A DNA stretch of 8,265 nucleotides from positions 1-8,265 of the forward strand of contig CANRAX010000056.1 in NCBI GenBank assembly GCA_947628635.1. Reading direction: 5' to 3'. Source of the stretch: an uncultured Bacilli bacterium. Its GTDB lineage: Bacteria > Bacillota_I > Bacilli_A > RF39 > UBA660. Positions 1 to 6,600 of this stretch are shown here, piece after piece; the stretch's first letter is position 1; every line of letters begins with the position of its first letter. The notes under the pieces were generated by a model that was not told the origin of the DNA, did no database searches, and worked only from the letters and a program-made list of their open reading frames with translations. The position numbers and the translations under genes are program-made.

Positions 1-213
1 TCTGGTAATAGTAGAAGAAATGAATATCCAAATGGAGATGTCGTTATTAATAATACAGCTTTATATTGTGTTAAAAAATATTCAGGAACATTAAAATGGG
101 ATGAGGAATCCAAAAATATGAAATTTTTTGATTTAGATAATTTACCTATGAATCAAAATGATCCAGATTTACTTGCAATTTATAAAAAAACATTAAACAA
201 GAAATCTGTATAA
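1..213 (+). CDS. NUDIX hydrolase, C-terminal fragment (5' end outside window)
   Basis: This is the last 70 codons of a reading frame already open at base 1 and ending in TAA at 211-213. The visible part carries the pattern found after the Nudix box in many Bacillota NUDIX hydrolases: a YPNGD strand near residue 9, an alternating strand region (ALYCVKKYSG), an acidic DEESK turn, and the closing FFDLDNLP motif near residue 43. The family hydrolyses nucleoside diphosphates linked to another group, using metal bound by the Nudix box. That box lies upstream of the window and cannot be checked, so neither substrate nor catalytic competence can be stated. The tail after the motif is short and polar, as expected for a cytosolic enzyme. 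The family call rests on this pattern alone; a subfamily call is not possible. The nearest terminator downstream is at 344-377. Confidence 0.72.
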   Translation, partial: SGNSRRNEYPNGDVVINNTALYCVKKYSGTLKWDEESKNMKFFDLDNLPMNQNDPDLLAIYKKTLNKKSV

Positions 214-228
214 TAAAATGAATGAAAC

Positions 229-257
229 TTGCAAAAAAATCCATATTGTGATAATAT
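229..257 (+). promoter_or_regulatory. Possible sigma-A-type promoter for a short transcript
   Basis: TTGCAA at 229-234 and TAATAT at 252-257 are separated by 17 bases, with a TG one base before the -10 (249-250), as in an extended -10. An alternative reading uses GATAAT at 250-255 with TG at 247-248. Each hexamer matches the consensus in only about four of six positions (five for GATAAT), and such matches are common in AT-rich DNA. It lies after the NUDIX stop and before the terminator at 344-377, so it would make an RNA of roughly 115 bases that includes no gene. Confidence 0.3.
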
Positions 258-291
258 GTATTTGTCAAGGAAACTTGCATAAAATAAAAAA

Positions 292-327
292 GGGAACATT
301 CAGTTTTTCCGAGTTGAATGTCTACCC
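292..327 (+). other. Hairpin with 12-base loop complementary to downstream sequence
   Basis: GGG (292-294) and ACATTCA (296-302) pair with TGAATGT (315-321) and CCC (325-327), leaving a small internal loop and a terminal loop of 12 bases at 303-314. Within that loop TTTTTCCGA (304-312) is the exact reverse complement of TCGGAAAAA at 450-458. The overlapping TCCGAGTT (308-315) is the exact reverse complement of AACTCGGA at 498-505. The two long-range pairings share bases and so exclude each other, which is the arrangement of a switch or of a trans-acting seed. No T-tract follows, so this is not itself a terminator. Confidence 0.5.
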
Positions 328-343
328 AATTTATATTGAATCA

Positions 344-377
344 GACACTTATTCTAGCGAATGAGTGTCATTTTTTT
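344..377 (+). terminator. Intrinsic terminator downstream of NUDIX gene
   Basis: GACACTTATTC (344-354) pairs with GAATGAGTGTC (359-369) through 11 base pairs, one of them a T-G wobble, around the 4-base loop TAGC. After one A come seven T residues (371-377). The T-tract is on the plus-strand side only, so it ends rightward transcripts: the NUDIX mRNA and any small RNA starting near 264. Confidence 0.85.
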
Positions 378-426
378 GAGCATAATTATTGCTACTTTTT
401 ATTTTTTTGATAAACTATATTTAGTG

Positions 427-523
427 ATTGATTCATAAATCAATAACCTTCGGAAAAAGTTGTAGATAACTTTCTCAACCGCACCAGGTTGATACCAAAC
501 TCGGACTTTTATAGTTCGAGTTT
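427..523. repeat. Array of four consecutive short inverted repeats (hairpins)
   Basis: Four palindromic units follow one another with spacers of 1 to 11 bases. The first is ATTGATT-cata-AATCAAT (427-444). The second is AAAGTT-gtagat-AACTTT (456-473). The third is TCAACC-gcacca-GGTTGA (475-492). The fourth is AAACTCGGAC-ttttata-GTTCGAGTTT (497-523), with one G-T wobble. Stems are 6 to 10 pairs and loops 4 to 7 bases. The last ends in only four T residues (521-524), so as a terminator it is weak. The array sits just ahead of the hydrolase operon promoter. It may be a dispersed palindromic element of the BOX/REP/MITE kind, a structured RNA, or a protein-binding region. None of these can be chosen without a genome-wide search. 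Confidence 0.6.
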
Positions 524-540
524 TAAAATGGTCGAATTCA

Positions 541-549
541 TGGTATAAT
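541..549 (+). promoter_or_regulatory. Extended -10 promoter of the hydrolase operon
   Basis: TGGTATAAT is a perfect extended -10 (TG at 541-542, TATAAT at 544-549). There is no good -35 at 16 to 18 bases upstream, only the T/A-rich sequence around 520-526, which is usual for extended -10 promoters. Transcription should begin near 556, giving a leader of about 15 bases that consists mostly of the ribosome site GAGG (560-563). Confidence 0.75.
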
Positions 550-570
550 TACTCATAGTGAGGTATAAAC

Positions 571-1065
571 ATGAAAATAGAAAATAATAGTTTACTAGTT
601 GTTATTGATTTGCAAAATGAATTTATAAATGAAAATACAAATAATTCTATTAAAGATATTACAAAATTAATTGAGTTAAATAACTTTAGTGATGTAATTT
701 TTACTAGATTTATTAATAGTAATAACAATCCCACAAAAACAAAATTAAATTGGAACGGTTGCTTAGATGAAGAAAGTAGAAAAATATGTATAGATACTAA
801 AAATTATAAAATTTTTGATAAAGAAACATTTTCAGCATACAAAGGAGAATTAGTAAAATATATAAAAGATAATAATATTACAAATATTTATTTGTGTGGT
901 ATTGATATAGAATGCTGTGTACTTGTTACTGCACTGAATTTATTTGAAAATGATTATAACGTATATGTTTTAAGAAATTATACATATTGTACTAATGGTA
1001 TTGAAAGAAAAAATAGAGCCATTGAAATTTTAGAAAGAAATATAGGTAAGGATAGGGTAATTTAA
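571..1065 (+). CDS. Isochorismatase-family cysteine hydrolase (nicotinamidase-like)
   Basis: This 164-residue protein has the catalytic triad of the isochorismatase-like cysteine hydrolases in the expected order: D13 in VVIDLQNEF, K84 in the DKETFSAY segment, and C116 in the CGIDIECCV segment, where the family's strained peptide bond and nucleophile lie. Family members cleave nicotinamide, isochorismate, N-carbamoyl amines or other small amides. The nicotinamidase metal-binding D-x-H-x(n)-H pattern is not evident between residues 46 and 82, so nicotinamidase activity is not supported. The protein is small for the family, with a short region between the Asp and Lys motifs. It has no signal peptide and should be cytosolic. 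The ATG at 571 is 7 bases after GAGG (560-563) and about 15 bases after the predicted transcription start. The next gene begins at the base after its stop, so the two are one operon. Nearly all arginines are AGA, as in that partner gene. Confidence 0.88.
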   Translation: MKIENNSLLVVIDLQNEFINENTNNSIKDITKLIELNNFSDVIFTRFINSNNNPTKTKLNWNGCLDEESRKICIDTKNYKIFDKETFSAYKGELVKYIKDNNITNIYLCGIDIECCVLVTALNLFENDYNVYVLRNYTYCTNGIERKNRAIEILERNIGKDRVI

Positions 1066-1779
1066 ATGAAAATTAAAGTAATTGGATCAGGTAGTATGTG
1101 GAATGAATATAATAGTGCATGTTATATGATAGATGACGATTTAATGATTGATTTTCCAAACGGTGCTTGTAAATATTTATATAGTTTTAATATTGCGCCA
1201 AATCAAATAAATAATATATTATTAACACACTTTCATGGTGATCATTATTTTGATTTACCTTTTTACATTTTAAATAAGTCAAAAAGTGATAACAAGGAAG
1301 TAAATATATATTGTTCTGAAGATGGAAAAGAAAAAATTAATCAAATTGGTAATCTTGCTTTTCCAAATTCTTTTAATGAAGCATGTAGTGAATTGAATAT
1401 TAATTATAATTTTGAGAATACTTTCAATATAAATGGTTATAAAGTAAAGAAATTTCTAGTAGAGCATGGAAGAATGAAACCAGCTTATGGCTATATTTTA
1501 AAAAAAGATAATATAAAAATTGGTTTTTCAGGTGATACTACTTTATGTGATAATTTAGAATATATGGCTAGTGTTTGTGATTATTTATTTTTAGATTGCA
1601 TGCTTATAAATGCTTCGACTAACCATATTGGCATAGATAAATTAGAATACTTAGTTAATAAATATAAAAATTGTAAATATATTGTTTCTCATTTAGAAAA
1701 TGCTACTAGAGAAAAATTAAAAGAATTAAATTATAACAATGTTATTGTTCCAAATGATGGATTTACAATAGAAATCTAA
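1066..1779 (+). CDS. Metallo-beta-lactamase-fold hydrolase, RNase Z-like
   Basis: This 237-residue protein has the metal-binding signature THFHGDH (H55, H57, D59, H60), then H134 in a VEHG segment, D157 in the FSGDT motif, and H209 in a VSHLEN segment. A further histidine, H187, lies in a NHIG segment. Together these can bind the two zinc ions of the fold. The FSGDT motif and the late VSHL histidine resemble the RNase Z/ElaC and phosphodiesterase branch rather than the beta-lactamases. At 237 residues it is shorter than RNase Z (about 300), and I see no obvious inserted exosite arm, so tRNA 3' processing should not be assumed. It has no signal peptide. Its ATG directly follows the TAA of the cysteine hydrolase gene, and its ribosome site (AGGG, 1054-1057) lies inside that gene, so translation is probably coupled. 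No clear terminator follows. The two enzymes may act on one small-molecule pathway, but the substrate is unknown. Confidence 0.87.
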   Translation: MKIKVIGSGSMWNEYNSACYMIDDDLMIDFPNGACKYLYSFNIAPNQINNILLTHFHGDHYFDLPFYILNKSKSDNKEVNIYCSEDGKEKINQIGNLAFPNSFNEACSELNINYNFENTFNINGYKVKKFLVEHGRMKPAYGYILKKDNIKIGFSGDTTLCDNLEYMASVCDYLFLDCMLINASTNHIGIDKLEYLVNKYKNCKYIVSHLENATREKLKELNYNNVIVPNDGFTIEI

Positions 1780-1811
1780 AGTAAAATAATAAATATAATA
1801 GATTTCAATAA

Positions 1812-2078
1812 ATTATTAAATTAAAAACAACAGATAGTCATAAAAAATATATAAGTGAATATACTAATATTTTAATTACTGCTTCAAACACTGCAATAAG
1901 TTAAGGAAGATAAAACAAAAAACCAGAAACATATAATCACCAGCAATTTAATAAATCATTTAGAGTTAATGATAAAAATTGTTATAAAGAAATATTAAAA
2001 ATAATAAGTGAAAAGAATAATGGCTTAAATGGTAGAAAAATAATCTATTTCATTTATAACAAATTAAAAGAATTTTAA
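1812..2078 (+). pseudogene. Possible decayed coding remnant, unidentified
   Basis: One frame reads as plausible protein from 1812 to a stop at 2076-2078, apart from two stops close together at 1902-1904 and 1911-1913. The longer piece (1914-2075) has 54 sense codons rich in Lys, Asn and Ile, with a helical look (KEILKIISEKNNG, then RKIIYFIYNKLKEF). It has no ATG, GTG or TTG start in frame and no ribosome site. An open stretch of that length is mildly unexpected at this base composition but could arise by chance. I do not recognise a family, so the identity is left open; calling it a pseudogene is inference. Confidence 0.27.
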
Positions 2079-2095
2079 GGGCTTATAGAAAATTA

Positions 2096-2124
2096 TTAAA
2101 CAATCTTTATACTTATGCTATAAT
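2096..2124 (+). promoter_or_regulatory. Extended -10 promoter of the 373-residue protein gene
   Basis: TATAAT at 2119-2124 is preceded by TG at 2116-2117, a perfect extended -10. A weak -35, TTAAAC (2096-2101), lies 17 bases upstream. Transcription should start close to 2131, so the leader is about 15 bases and begins almost at the strong ribosome site AGGGAGG (2131-2137). That site stands 8 bases before the ATG. Confidence 0.75.
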
Positions 2125-2145
2125 GATTGTAGGGAGGCTCCTATT

Positions 2146-3267
2146 ATGAAGAAATATAGTATAAATAATCTATATGTAATTGAAATCCAAAACGAAAAAG
2201 ACTCTTACTATTTGATTTGTAAACGTAATGAAATAAATGAAAAATATATTGAAATTTTTACTAATGAAAAAATAAAATCATCTAAAATATTAAACAAAGA
2301 ACCTTTATCTAACTATTATTCTAAATTCGCTCAATACAATTATAAAAACAAAACTTCCTTAATGCTTAATAAAAAAGATTTGTTAAGAAAATATATATCA
2401 ATTAATAAAGAAGCTAGTCTAAGAAAAGAAGAAGTCCTTTCGGACAATACAACTTATAAAGAAGCTAACGGAATACTTGAAAAAGCTACTTTAAATTTTT
2501 TTCCAAAAGAAGGAATATGGTATAGTGAATGCTTTACTCAACCAAGTGATTTGAATATGAGAAATTTACCATGTCATTTAAGAGACGATATTTGGCTTGC
2601 CAAAATGTTAAAACAAAATCAAAAATTATTTTACATGAGCACTAACAGAGTTTTAGAATTTGTAAGAACCTCTCCATTTTTTCAAGAAAAGAGACATGAT
2701 TATGAACAAGAAATTGTCAAATGGCAAATTGATTGGATGAAAAATAATGGCGAAAGTTGGCTTATTGACGAAGATTACGGTGGCGATTTAATGTTCTTAA
2801 CACCTGTATGTGATTTAGGATTTAGAAAGGGGATTGTCGATACCTTATTAAGTATTGGTATGAATATTTCTGCCATTGAAGAAGGTATTGAAAAAAATGC
2901 TCCTAAATGGAGAGACTCATTAATGAATCAGGCCTTTTTTAACGAATATGAACCTGTACTTTTAGATATAGATTTTAGTCTTTTTCTAGGTGAAAGTAAT
3001 CAACCAAAACCAGAAAGAAAGAATTTAGAGCCAACTGATTATGAATTTCAGAAAAATTGGTTAAAAATGCGAAAATATGAATATTATCAAAGACACAAAG
3101 ATTCAGTTGATAAATATGGTATAGTTGAACCCGATATGTTATTAGCAGATAATGAAGTTATAGAACTTAGAACTTATTTAGAAGAAAAACATAATGAAAG
3201 AAAATTACAAATAGAACAATATGAAAAGCAGAACCAAAAAAGTTTGAGAAAAGATTTTTGTAATTAG
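2146..3267 (+). CDS. Uncharacterised 373-residue protein
   Basis: I do not recognise this protein. Residues 1-45 look like a small beta-rich module, with strands around NLYVIEIQN, YYLICKR and KYIEIFTNE. Residues 46-115 are charged and mostly helical. Residues 116-280 are the most globular part, with aromatic and acidic patches such as EGIWYSECF (122-130), LPCHLRDDIW (141-150), IDEDYGGDLMF (207-217) and VLLDIDFSLFLG (271-282). Seven tryptophans fall between residues 125 and 305, an unusual density in so AT-rich a genome. From 297 the chain is a charged helix, ending in a Gln/Lys/Glu-rich likely coiled coil (336-366). There is no signal peptide or membrane segment, so it should be cytosolic. 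The ATG is fixed by AGGGAGG (2131-2137). The gene has its own promoter and a strong terminator (3301-3350), so it is transcribed alone. Conserved acidic residues could suggest an enzyme, but no catalytic motif is clear and no function is assigned. Confidence 0.85.
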   Translation: MKKYSINNLYVIEIQNEKDSYYLICKRNEINEKYIEIFTNEKIKSSKILNKEPLSNYYSKFAQYNYKNKTSLMLNKKDLLRKYISINKEASLRKEEVLSDNTTYKEANGILEKATLNFFPKEGIWYSECFTQPSDLNMRNLPCHLRDDIWLAKMLKQNQKLFYMSTNRVLEFVRTSPFFQEKRHDYEQEIVKWQIDWMKNNGESWLIDEDYGGDLMFLTPVCDLGFRKGIVDTLLSIGMNISAIEEGIEKNAPKWRDSLMNQAFFNEYEPVLLDIDFSLFLGESNQPKPERKNLEPTDYEFQKNWLKMRKYEYYQRHKDSVDKYGIVEPDMLLADNEVIELRTYLEEKHNERKLQIEQYEKQNQKSLRKDFCN

Positions 3268-3300
3268 TTAAAAAATATTCACGAAATTAATAATAAAAAT

Positions 3301-3350
3301 GTCAAGTCAAAATGTGGAAAGTTGAAGCCATTTAATTGACTTTTTTTTTT
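3301..3350 (+). terminator. Intrinsic terminator of the 373-residue protein gene
   Basis: GTCAA (3306-3310, or the tandem copy at 3301-3305) pairs with TTGAC (3336-3340). Inside it AATG (3311-3314) pairs with CATT (3329-3332), leaving a 3-base bulge on the right side. A run of ten T residues follows at once (3341-3350). The duplicated GTCAA allows two alternative stems that use the same right arm. The tail is long enough to make this an efficient rightward terminator. Confidence 0.75.
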
Positions 3351-3373
3351 ATAAATGATAATCTATATTTATA

Positions 3374-3394
3374 TATAATACAAAAGTGTGGAGG
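3374..3394 (+). promoter_or_regulatory. Promoter -10 and ribosome site for the DUF1292/coiled-coil unit
   Basis: TATAAT (3374-3379) is a consensus -10, 24 bases after the preceding terminator's T-tract. No good -35 or TG extension is visible. GGAGG (3390-3394) lies 5 bases before the ATG at 3400. This ribosome site settles the start: the in-frame GTG at 3388 overlaps the Shine-Dalgarno sequence and is very unlikely to be used. Confidence 0.65.
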
Positions 3395-3399
3395 TTATT

Positions 3400-3669
3400 A
3401 TGGATTTTGATATTGACAATGAAAAAATAACTATTGAAAAAGATGGAAAACAAGTGGAATGTGATATATTATTTACGTTTGATTCGGAAGATACAAATAA
3501 GGCTTATATAGGTTATACTGATAATACAATAGCGTCTAATGGAAGGAAAAATATTTATGTTTCGTCATATGATCCTTTAAATGGACCTTCAAAATTAGAG
3601 AACATAACCGATGAAAAAGAACTTGCTATGATAAAAGATGTTTTAAAAGAAATTGATAGTGAAAATTAG
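3400..3669 (+). CDS. DUF1292-family small protein
   Basis: This acidic protein of 89 residues has the layout of the DUF1292 (YrzB-like) family. A strand pair opens it (EKITIEKDGKQVECDILFTF, residues 7-26), a third strand follows in AYIGYTD, and then NIYVSSYDP. It closes with an acidic helix in which the ITDEKELAMIKDVLKEI segment is the family-like C-terminal end. Family members are small cytosolic proteins of unknown biochemical role, common in Bacillota, where one copy usually sits beside the ireB-ruvX genes. That context is absent here, so this may be a divergent extra copy. The middle insertion around residues 41-50 (DNTIASNGRK) is longer than the usual linker. The start is the ATG at 3400, chosen over the GTG at 3388 because GGAGG (3390-3394) overlaps the GTG. 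The gene for the large coiled-coil protein follows after 18 bases and is probably cotranscribed. Confidence 0.75.
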   Translation: MDFDIDNEKITIEKDGKQVECDILFTFDSEDTNKAYIGYTDNTIASNGRKNIYVSSYDPLNGPSKLENITDEKELAMIKDVLKEIDSEN

Positions 3670-3687
3670 TAAGGGGATGAAACAATA

Positions 3688-6600
3688 ATGGATACTTATT
3701 TTGCAAGATTAGAGGAAATAATTAAAAGACATGAACAAGAAATTGATCATTTAAACAATGAGAGATCAGCTCTACGTCAAGAAGAGAAAAATATGTCATT
3801 TGAACAATTTAACAGAGAATATCAAAATTTAATTAATCACTTAGAAAATGAAACAAGAAGTTTAACTGAAGCTCAAAATACTCTAGAGTCATATCATAGA
3901 AATTATGATTTATCTAATAGTTTAATAAATGACTTACGTAGCTTAAGAGACGAATTGTCATCAGCTCGAGATAGCCAAGAAGAAGCCGAAATAAATGAAG
4001 AAATATCTCGTAAAGAAAGTGAACTAACATCGGCTATTTCTTCTTTACCTTTAGAACTAGCTGATTACTTAAGAAATTCTTTCTTAGAAACTGATACTAC
4101 TTTGCAATCTAGTTCAGATTTAACTGCCGATACTCCTGATGTTGAACAACCTGATTTAGAAAATCCAAATAATGAAAATCTTCCTGAAGAAGTAGTTCCA
4201 GTAACAAGATTAGAAGATAATAATCTTCAAGCACCTCAGAACACTGATTTACCAGAGGCTGAAGTTAACAATGAACAACCCCCAATTAATGAGCAACCTA
4301 ATTTAAGCCTTGCGGCTCAAAGCGAATATTCTGCTATCTCATCAGATATCGAAAATTTAAGAAAAGCTCAAACAGAAAATAATCAAATTTTAGAAGAATC
4401 TATCAAAAGAATAAATGATATTTTTAAAGAAGAAAGAGAAAAATATGAAAATGATGGTCCATTTGATAATGAAACATTAGATAATATTGCAGAACATTAT
4501 TTAGGCTTAAAAACTTCTGAGAATGAAATTTATCTTGAAGCTAAAAGAAATCAAGAAAGTATTTCTAGGAAGTTAAAACGATTAGAAAATAAACAAGCTC
4601 AAATTATTGAAATAGACAACTTTGCAAAAGATACAAATATTTCCTATGAAGAAAGTAAAGAAATTTTTCAAACATTGAAAAAGAGAAAAGCGCTTTCAAA
4701 TATTTTACAACAAAAAGATTTAGGCAATATAATTCACAAGAGTAGTAGAACAAAAGCCGAAAAAGAAACTTTAAAGAAAGCTTTAGAAGAAATTAAAAAA
4801 GAAATAGTTGACTATCATAAAGAAAATAATGATGTTAATATTAAAGACGCAATTAATGTTTTATATGGAATGGATGATAAAGTAGGTAAGAAAGTTGAAG
4901 CGAGAGATGTAAAGATACCTGAAGAAACAAGTGTTGCCATCTATAATAATGCTAAGCAATTACCGGCTGTTATTAGAAAAGTAAATTTCAAACCAAATGA
5001 TAATAAAAAATCAGTGGTTCCTGATGGACCAAAGGATATGCCTTTGTTACCAGAATTAGCAAAAGATGACTTAAAATTACCTGCCGTAGCAGCTCTTATT
5101 GATAATAATGATGAAAAGAATAATGAAAAATCTTTAGATAAACTAATAGACAAAGAAGATAAACCTACTGAAGAAGAAGCTGAAAAGATAGAACCACCAA
5201 AGAAAGTTGAACAGCCAAAGTTAAAAAGAGGATTAAGAGAAATAATTGGAACTCTACGTAAAGACTTAGAAATTGGCAAGAAAGATGGAAGTCGTTATCG
5301 TCGTAGTAACTTAAAAGTAAGTCAAAACTTTAAAAAAGAGTTGCAATCTGGTAATACTTTATATAATATTGTTCACGTTGTACCCGCAACAATTAAAGCA
5401 ACTACTCAATTGTTAGGTAAGATATCTGGTAAAATAATGTTAGGTAAAGAAGCTAAAGAAATGATGGAGACTCTTGAAGAAAGAGTGGATAGTTTATCTT
5501 ACGATGATTTAGAAACAATATTTAAAGAATATCGTGGCAATAGAGTTAATCAAGAAAGATATCCGCAAGCTTTAAATATGGTAATTGAACAAAAAATGTC
5601 TGAATATATTTTAGGTAAAGTTACAAAAATTAATGAAAATATTGAAAAATGTTATCAAAATGTCTTTTATACTGATAACTTAGTTAAATCACTTGATGAA
5701 AATCTTCGCAAAGGTAAATTATCAAGTGAAGAAAAATTAAGTAGATTAGAAGAAAGAAAAGAAGCTTTAAGAAAAGCTGCTGAAAGTATAAAATATATAA
5801 GAGAAGCAAAAATTGAAGCTGATAACTTACTTTCTGGTGGACTTCATGGTTTAAGTGAAGATATGAAGGCTAGTGCTTCAAAATTAAATTGTGTTGGTAT
5901 GCGTTTTGCTAAAACTCACGATTTAGATAATGATTTAGAGGACGCTTTAATGAAATGTGAACAACGTGAAAATAAAGCTATCCATGATGGTAATGATGAA
6001 ATGCTTTTACAATCTTTTATTGAAAGTGAATTATTATTAAGTTCAAATACTGAGATAAATTATAGTATTTTTGGTAAACGTTCAACTGGTAAAAAATATT
6101 ATTCTCCATTAGCTGAACAGTTAAATTACAATAATGATCCTTTCATAAGAGATTTGTTTACGACAATTGCTGTAACTGCTTCAGCAATTGGAGCTGTTAA
6201 TGCTTCTAGTAACGTTAAAAATCATAATAACCAAGTTGAACAAATTTCTGCTTCTCAACAAGAAATGTTAGATAAAATTCATAAAGCTGGTGAAGATATT
6301 ACTTCAAAACGAGGAGCTATGTATGAGGGCATGAAAGCTCAAGCTAATCAAGATGTCTTAACTAGTACCGGAACGATTGAGAGGGCTAGTCTTGACGCTA
6401 ATGGCTGGACTCTTGGTACCGATGCCTATCATGCTGCTGATCATGCGGGTCATGAATTCTTTAATAATTTCTATACTAATGTTCAAAATCGTTTTGCAAA
6501 TGTATCGAAAGAATACAGTTCTGGAGTAATTGATCAATCTATGGCTTTACAAGAATTAGCTAAAATATCTAATGACTCTCATGCTACATTAGTTAATGTT

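Larger units (their letters stand above)
264..377 (+). ncRNA. Candidate small RNA or NUDIX 3' UTR ending at an intrinsic terminator
   Basis: Between the possible promoter at 229-257 and the terminator at 344-377 lie three potential hairpins. The first is CAAG-GAAA-CTTG (266-277), a short stem capped by a GNRA tetraloop. The second pairs GGG (292-294) with CCC (325-327) and ACATTCA (296-302) with TGAATGT (315-321), around a 12-base loop. The third is the terminator. The stretch lacks a start codon with a ribosome site and a useful frame. It could be an independent small RNA, or simply the 3' untranslated end of the NUDIX mRNA. The start at 264 is estimated from the -10 position and is uncertain. 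No match to a known RNA family is claimed. Confidence 0.33.
214..570. other. Structured non-coding region between NUDIX gene and hydrolase operon
   Basis: No credible gene lies in these 357 bases. Instead they hold a possible promoter (229-257), a 10-base direct repeat (224-233 and 270-279), a hairpin with a 12-base loop (292-327), a strong terminator (344-377), four more hairpins in a row (427-523) and the promoter of the next operon (541-549). The loop of the first hairpin, TTTTTCCGA at 304-312, is an exact reverse complement of 450-458, and the overlapping TCCGAGTT at 308-315 is an exact reverse complement of 498-505. This density of pairing suggests a structured RNA, a dispersed palindromic repeat or a regulatory leader. 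I could not match it to a named riboswitch or repeat class. Confidence 0.6.
1780..2145. other. Intergenic stretch with possible gene relic and a promoter
   Basis: These 366 bases contain no intact gene. I find no convincing intrinsic terminator for the hydrolase operon; the possible stems near 1788-1820 are A/T only and lack a T-tract. A run of one reading frame (1812-2078), interrupted by two stop codons, may be a decayed gene. The last 30 bases carry the promoter and ribosome site of the next gene. Confidence 0.6.

Noticed and set aside
292..330. Purine-type riboswitch, prompted by TCTACCC at 321-327
   Set aside because: The remaining conserved junction and kissing-loop elements are not found in the right order, so the resemblance is limited to one short motif.
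445..535. tRNA or T-box leader, prompted by GTTCGAG at 514-520 and by the hairpin series
   Set aside because: No acceptor stem, D-arm or anticodon arm can be folded around the GTTCGA motif, and the T-box specifier and conserved antiterminator sequence are absent.
549..734. Minus-strand open frame across the start of the cysteine hydrolase gene
   Set aside because: It is antisense to a gene with intact catalytic motifs, its translation is low-complexity Leu/Ile/Phe/Ser typical of AT-rich antisense, and it lacks a ribosome site.
3388..3399. GTG at 3388 as an upstream start for the DUF1292-type gene
   Set aside because: It overlaps the GGAGG ribosome site (3390-3394), which is correctly spaced for the ATG at 3400, and the predicted transcript begins at about this position.
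4941..5279. Minus-strand 112-codon open frame inside the coiled-coil gene
   Set aside because: It is the Ser/Phe/Leu-rich antisense of a Lys/Glu/Pro-rich linker and has no expression signal or family resemblance.
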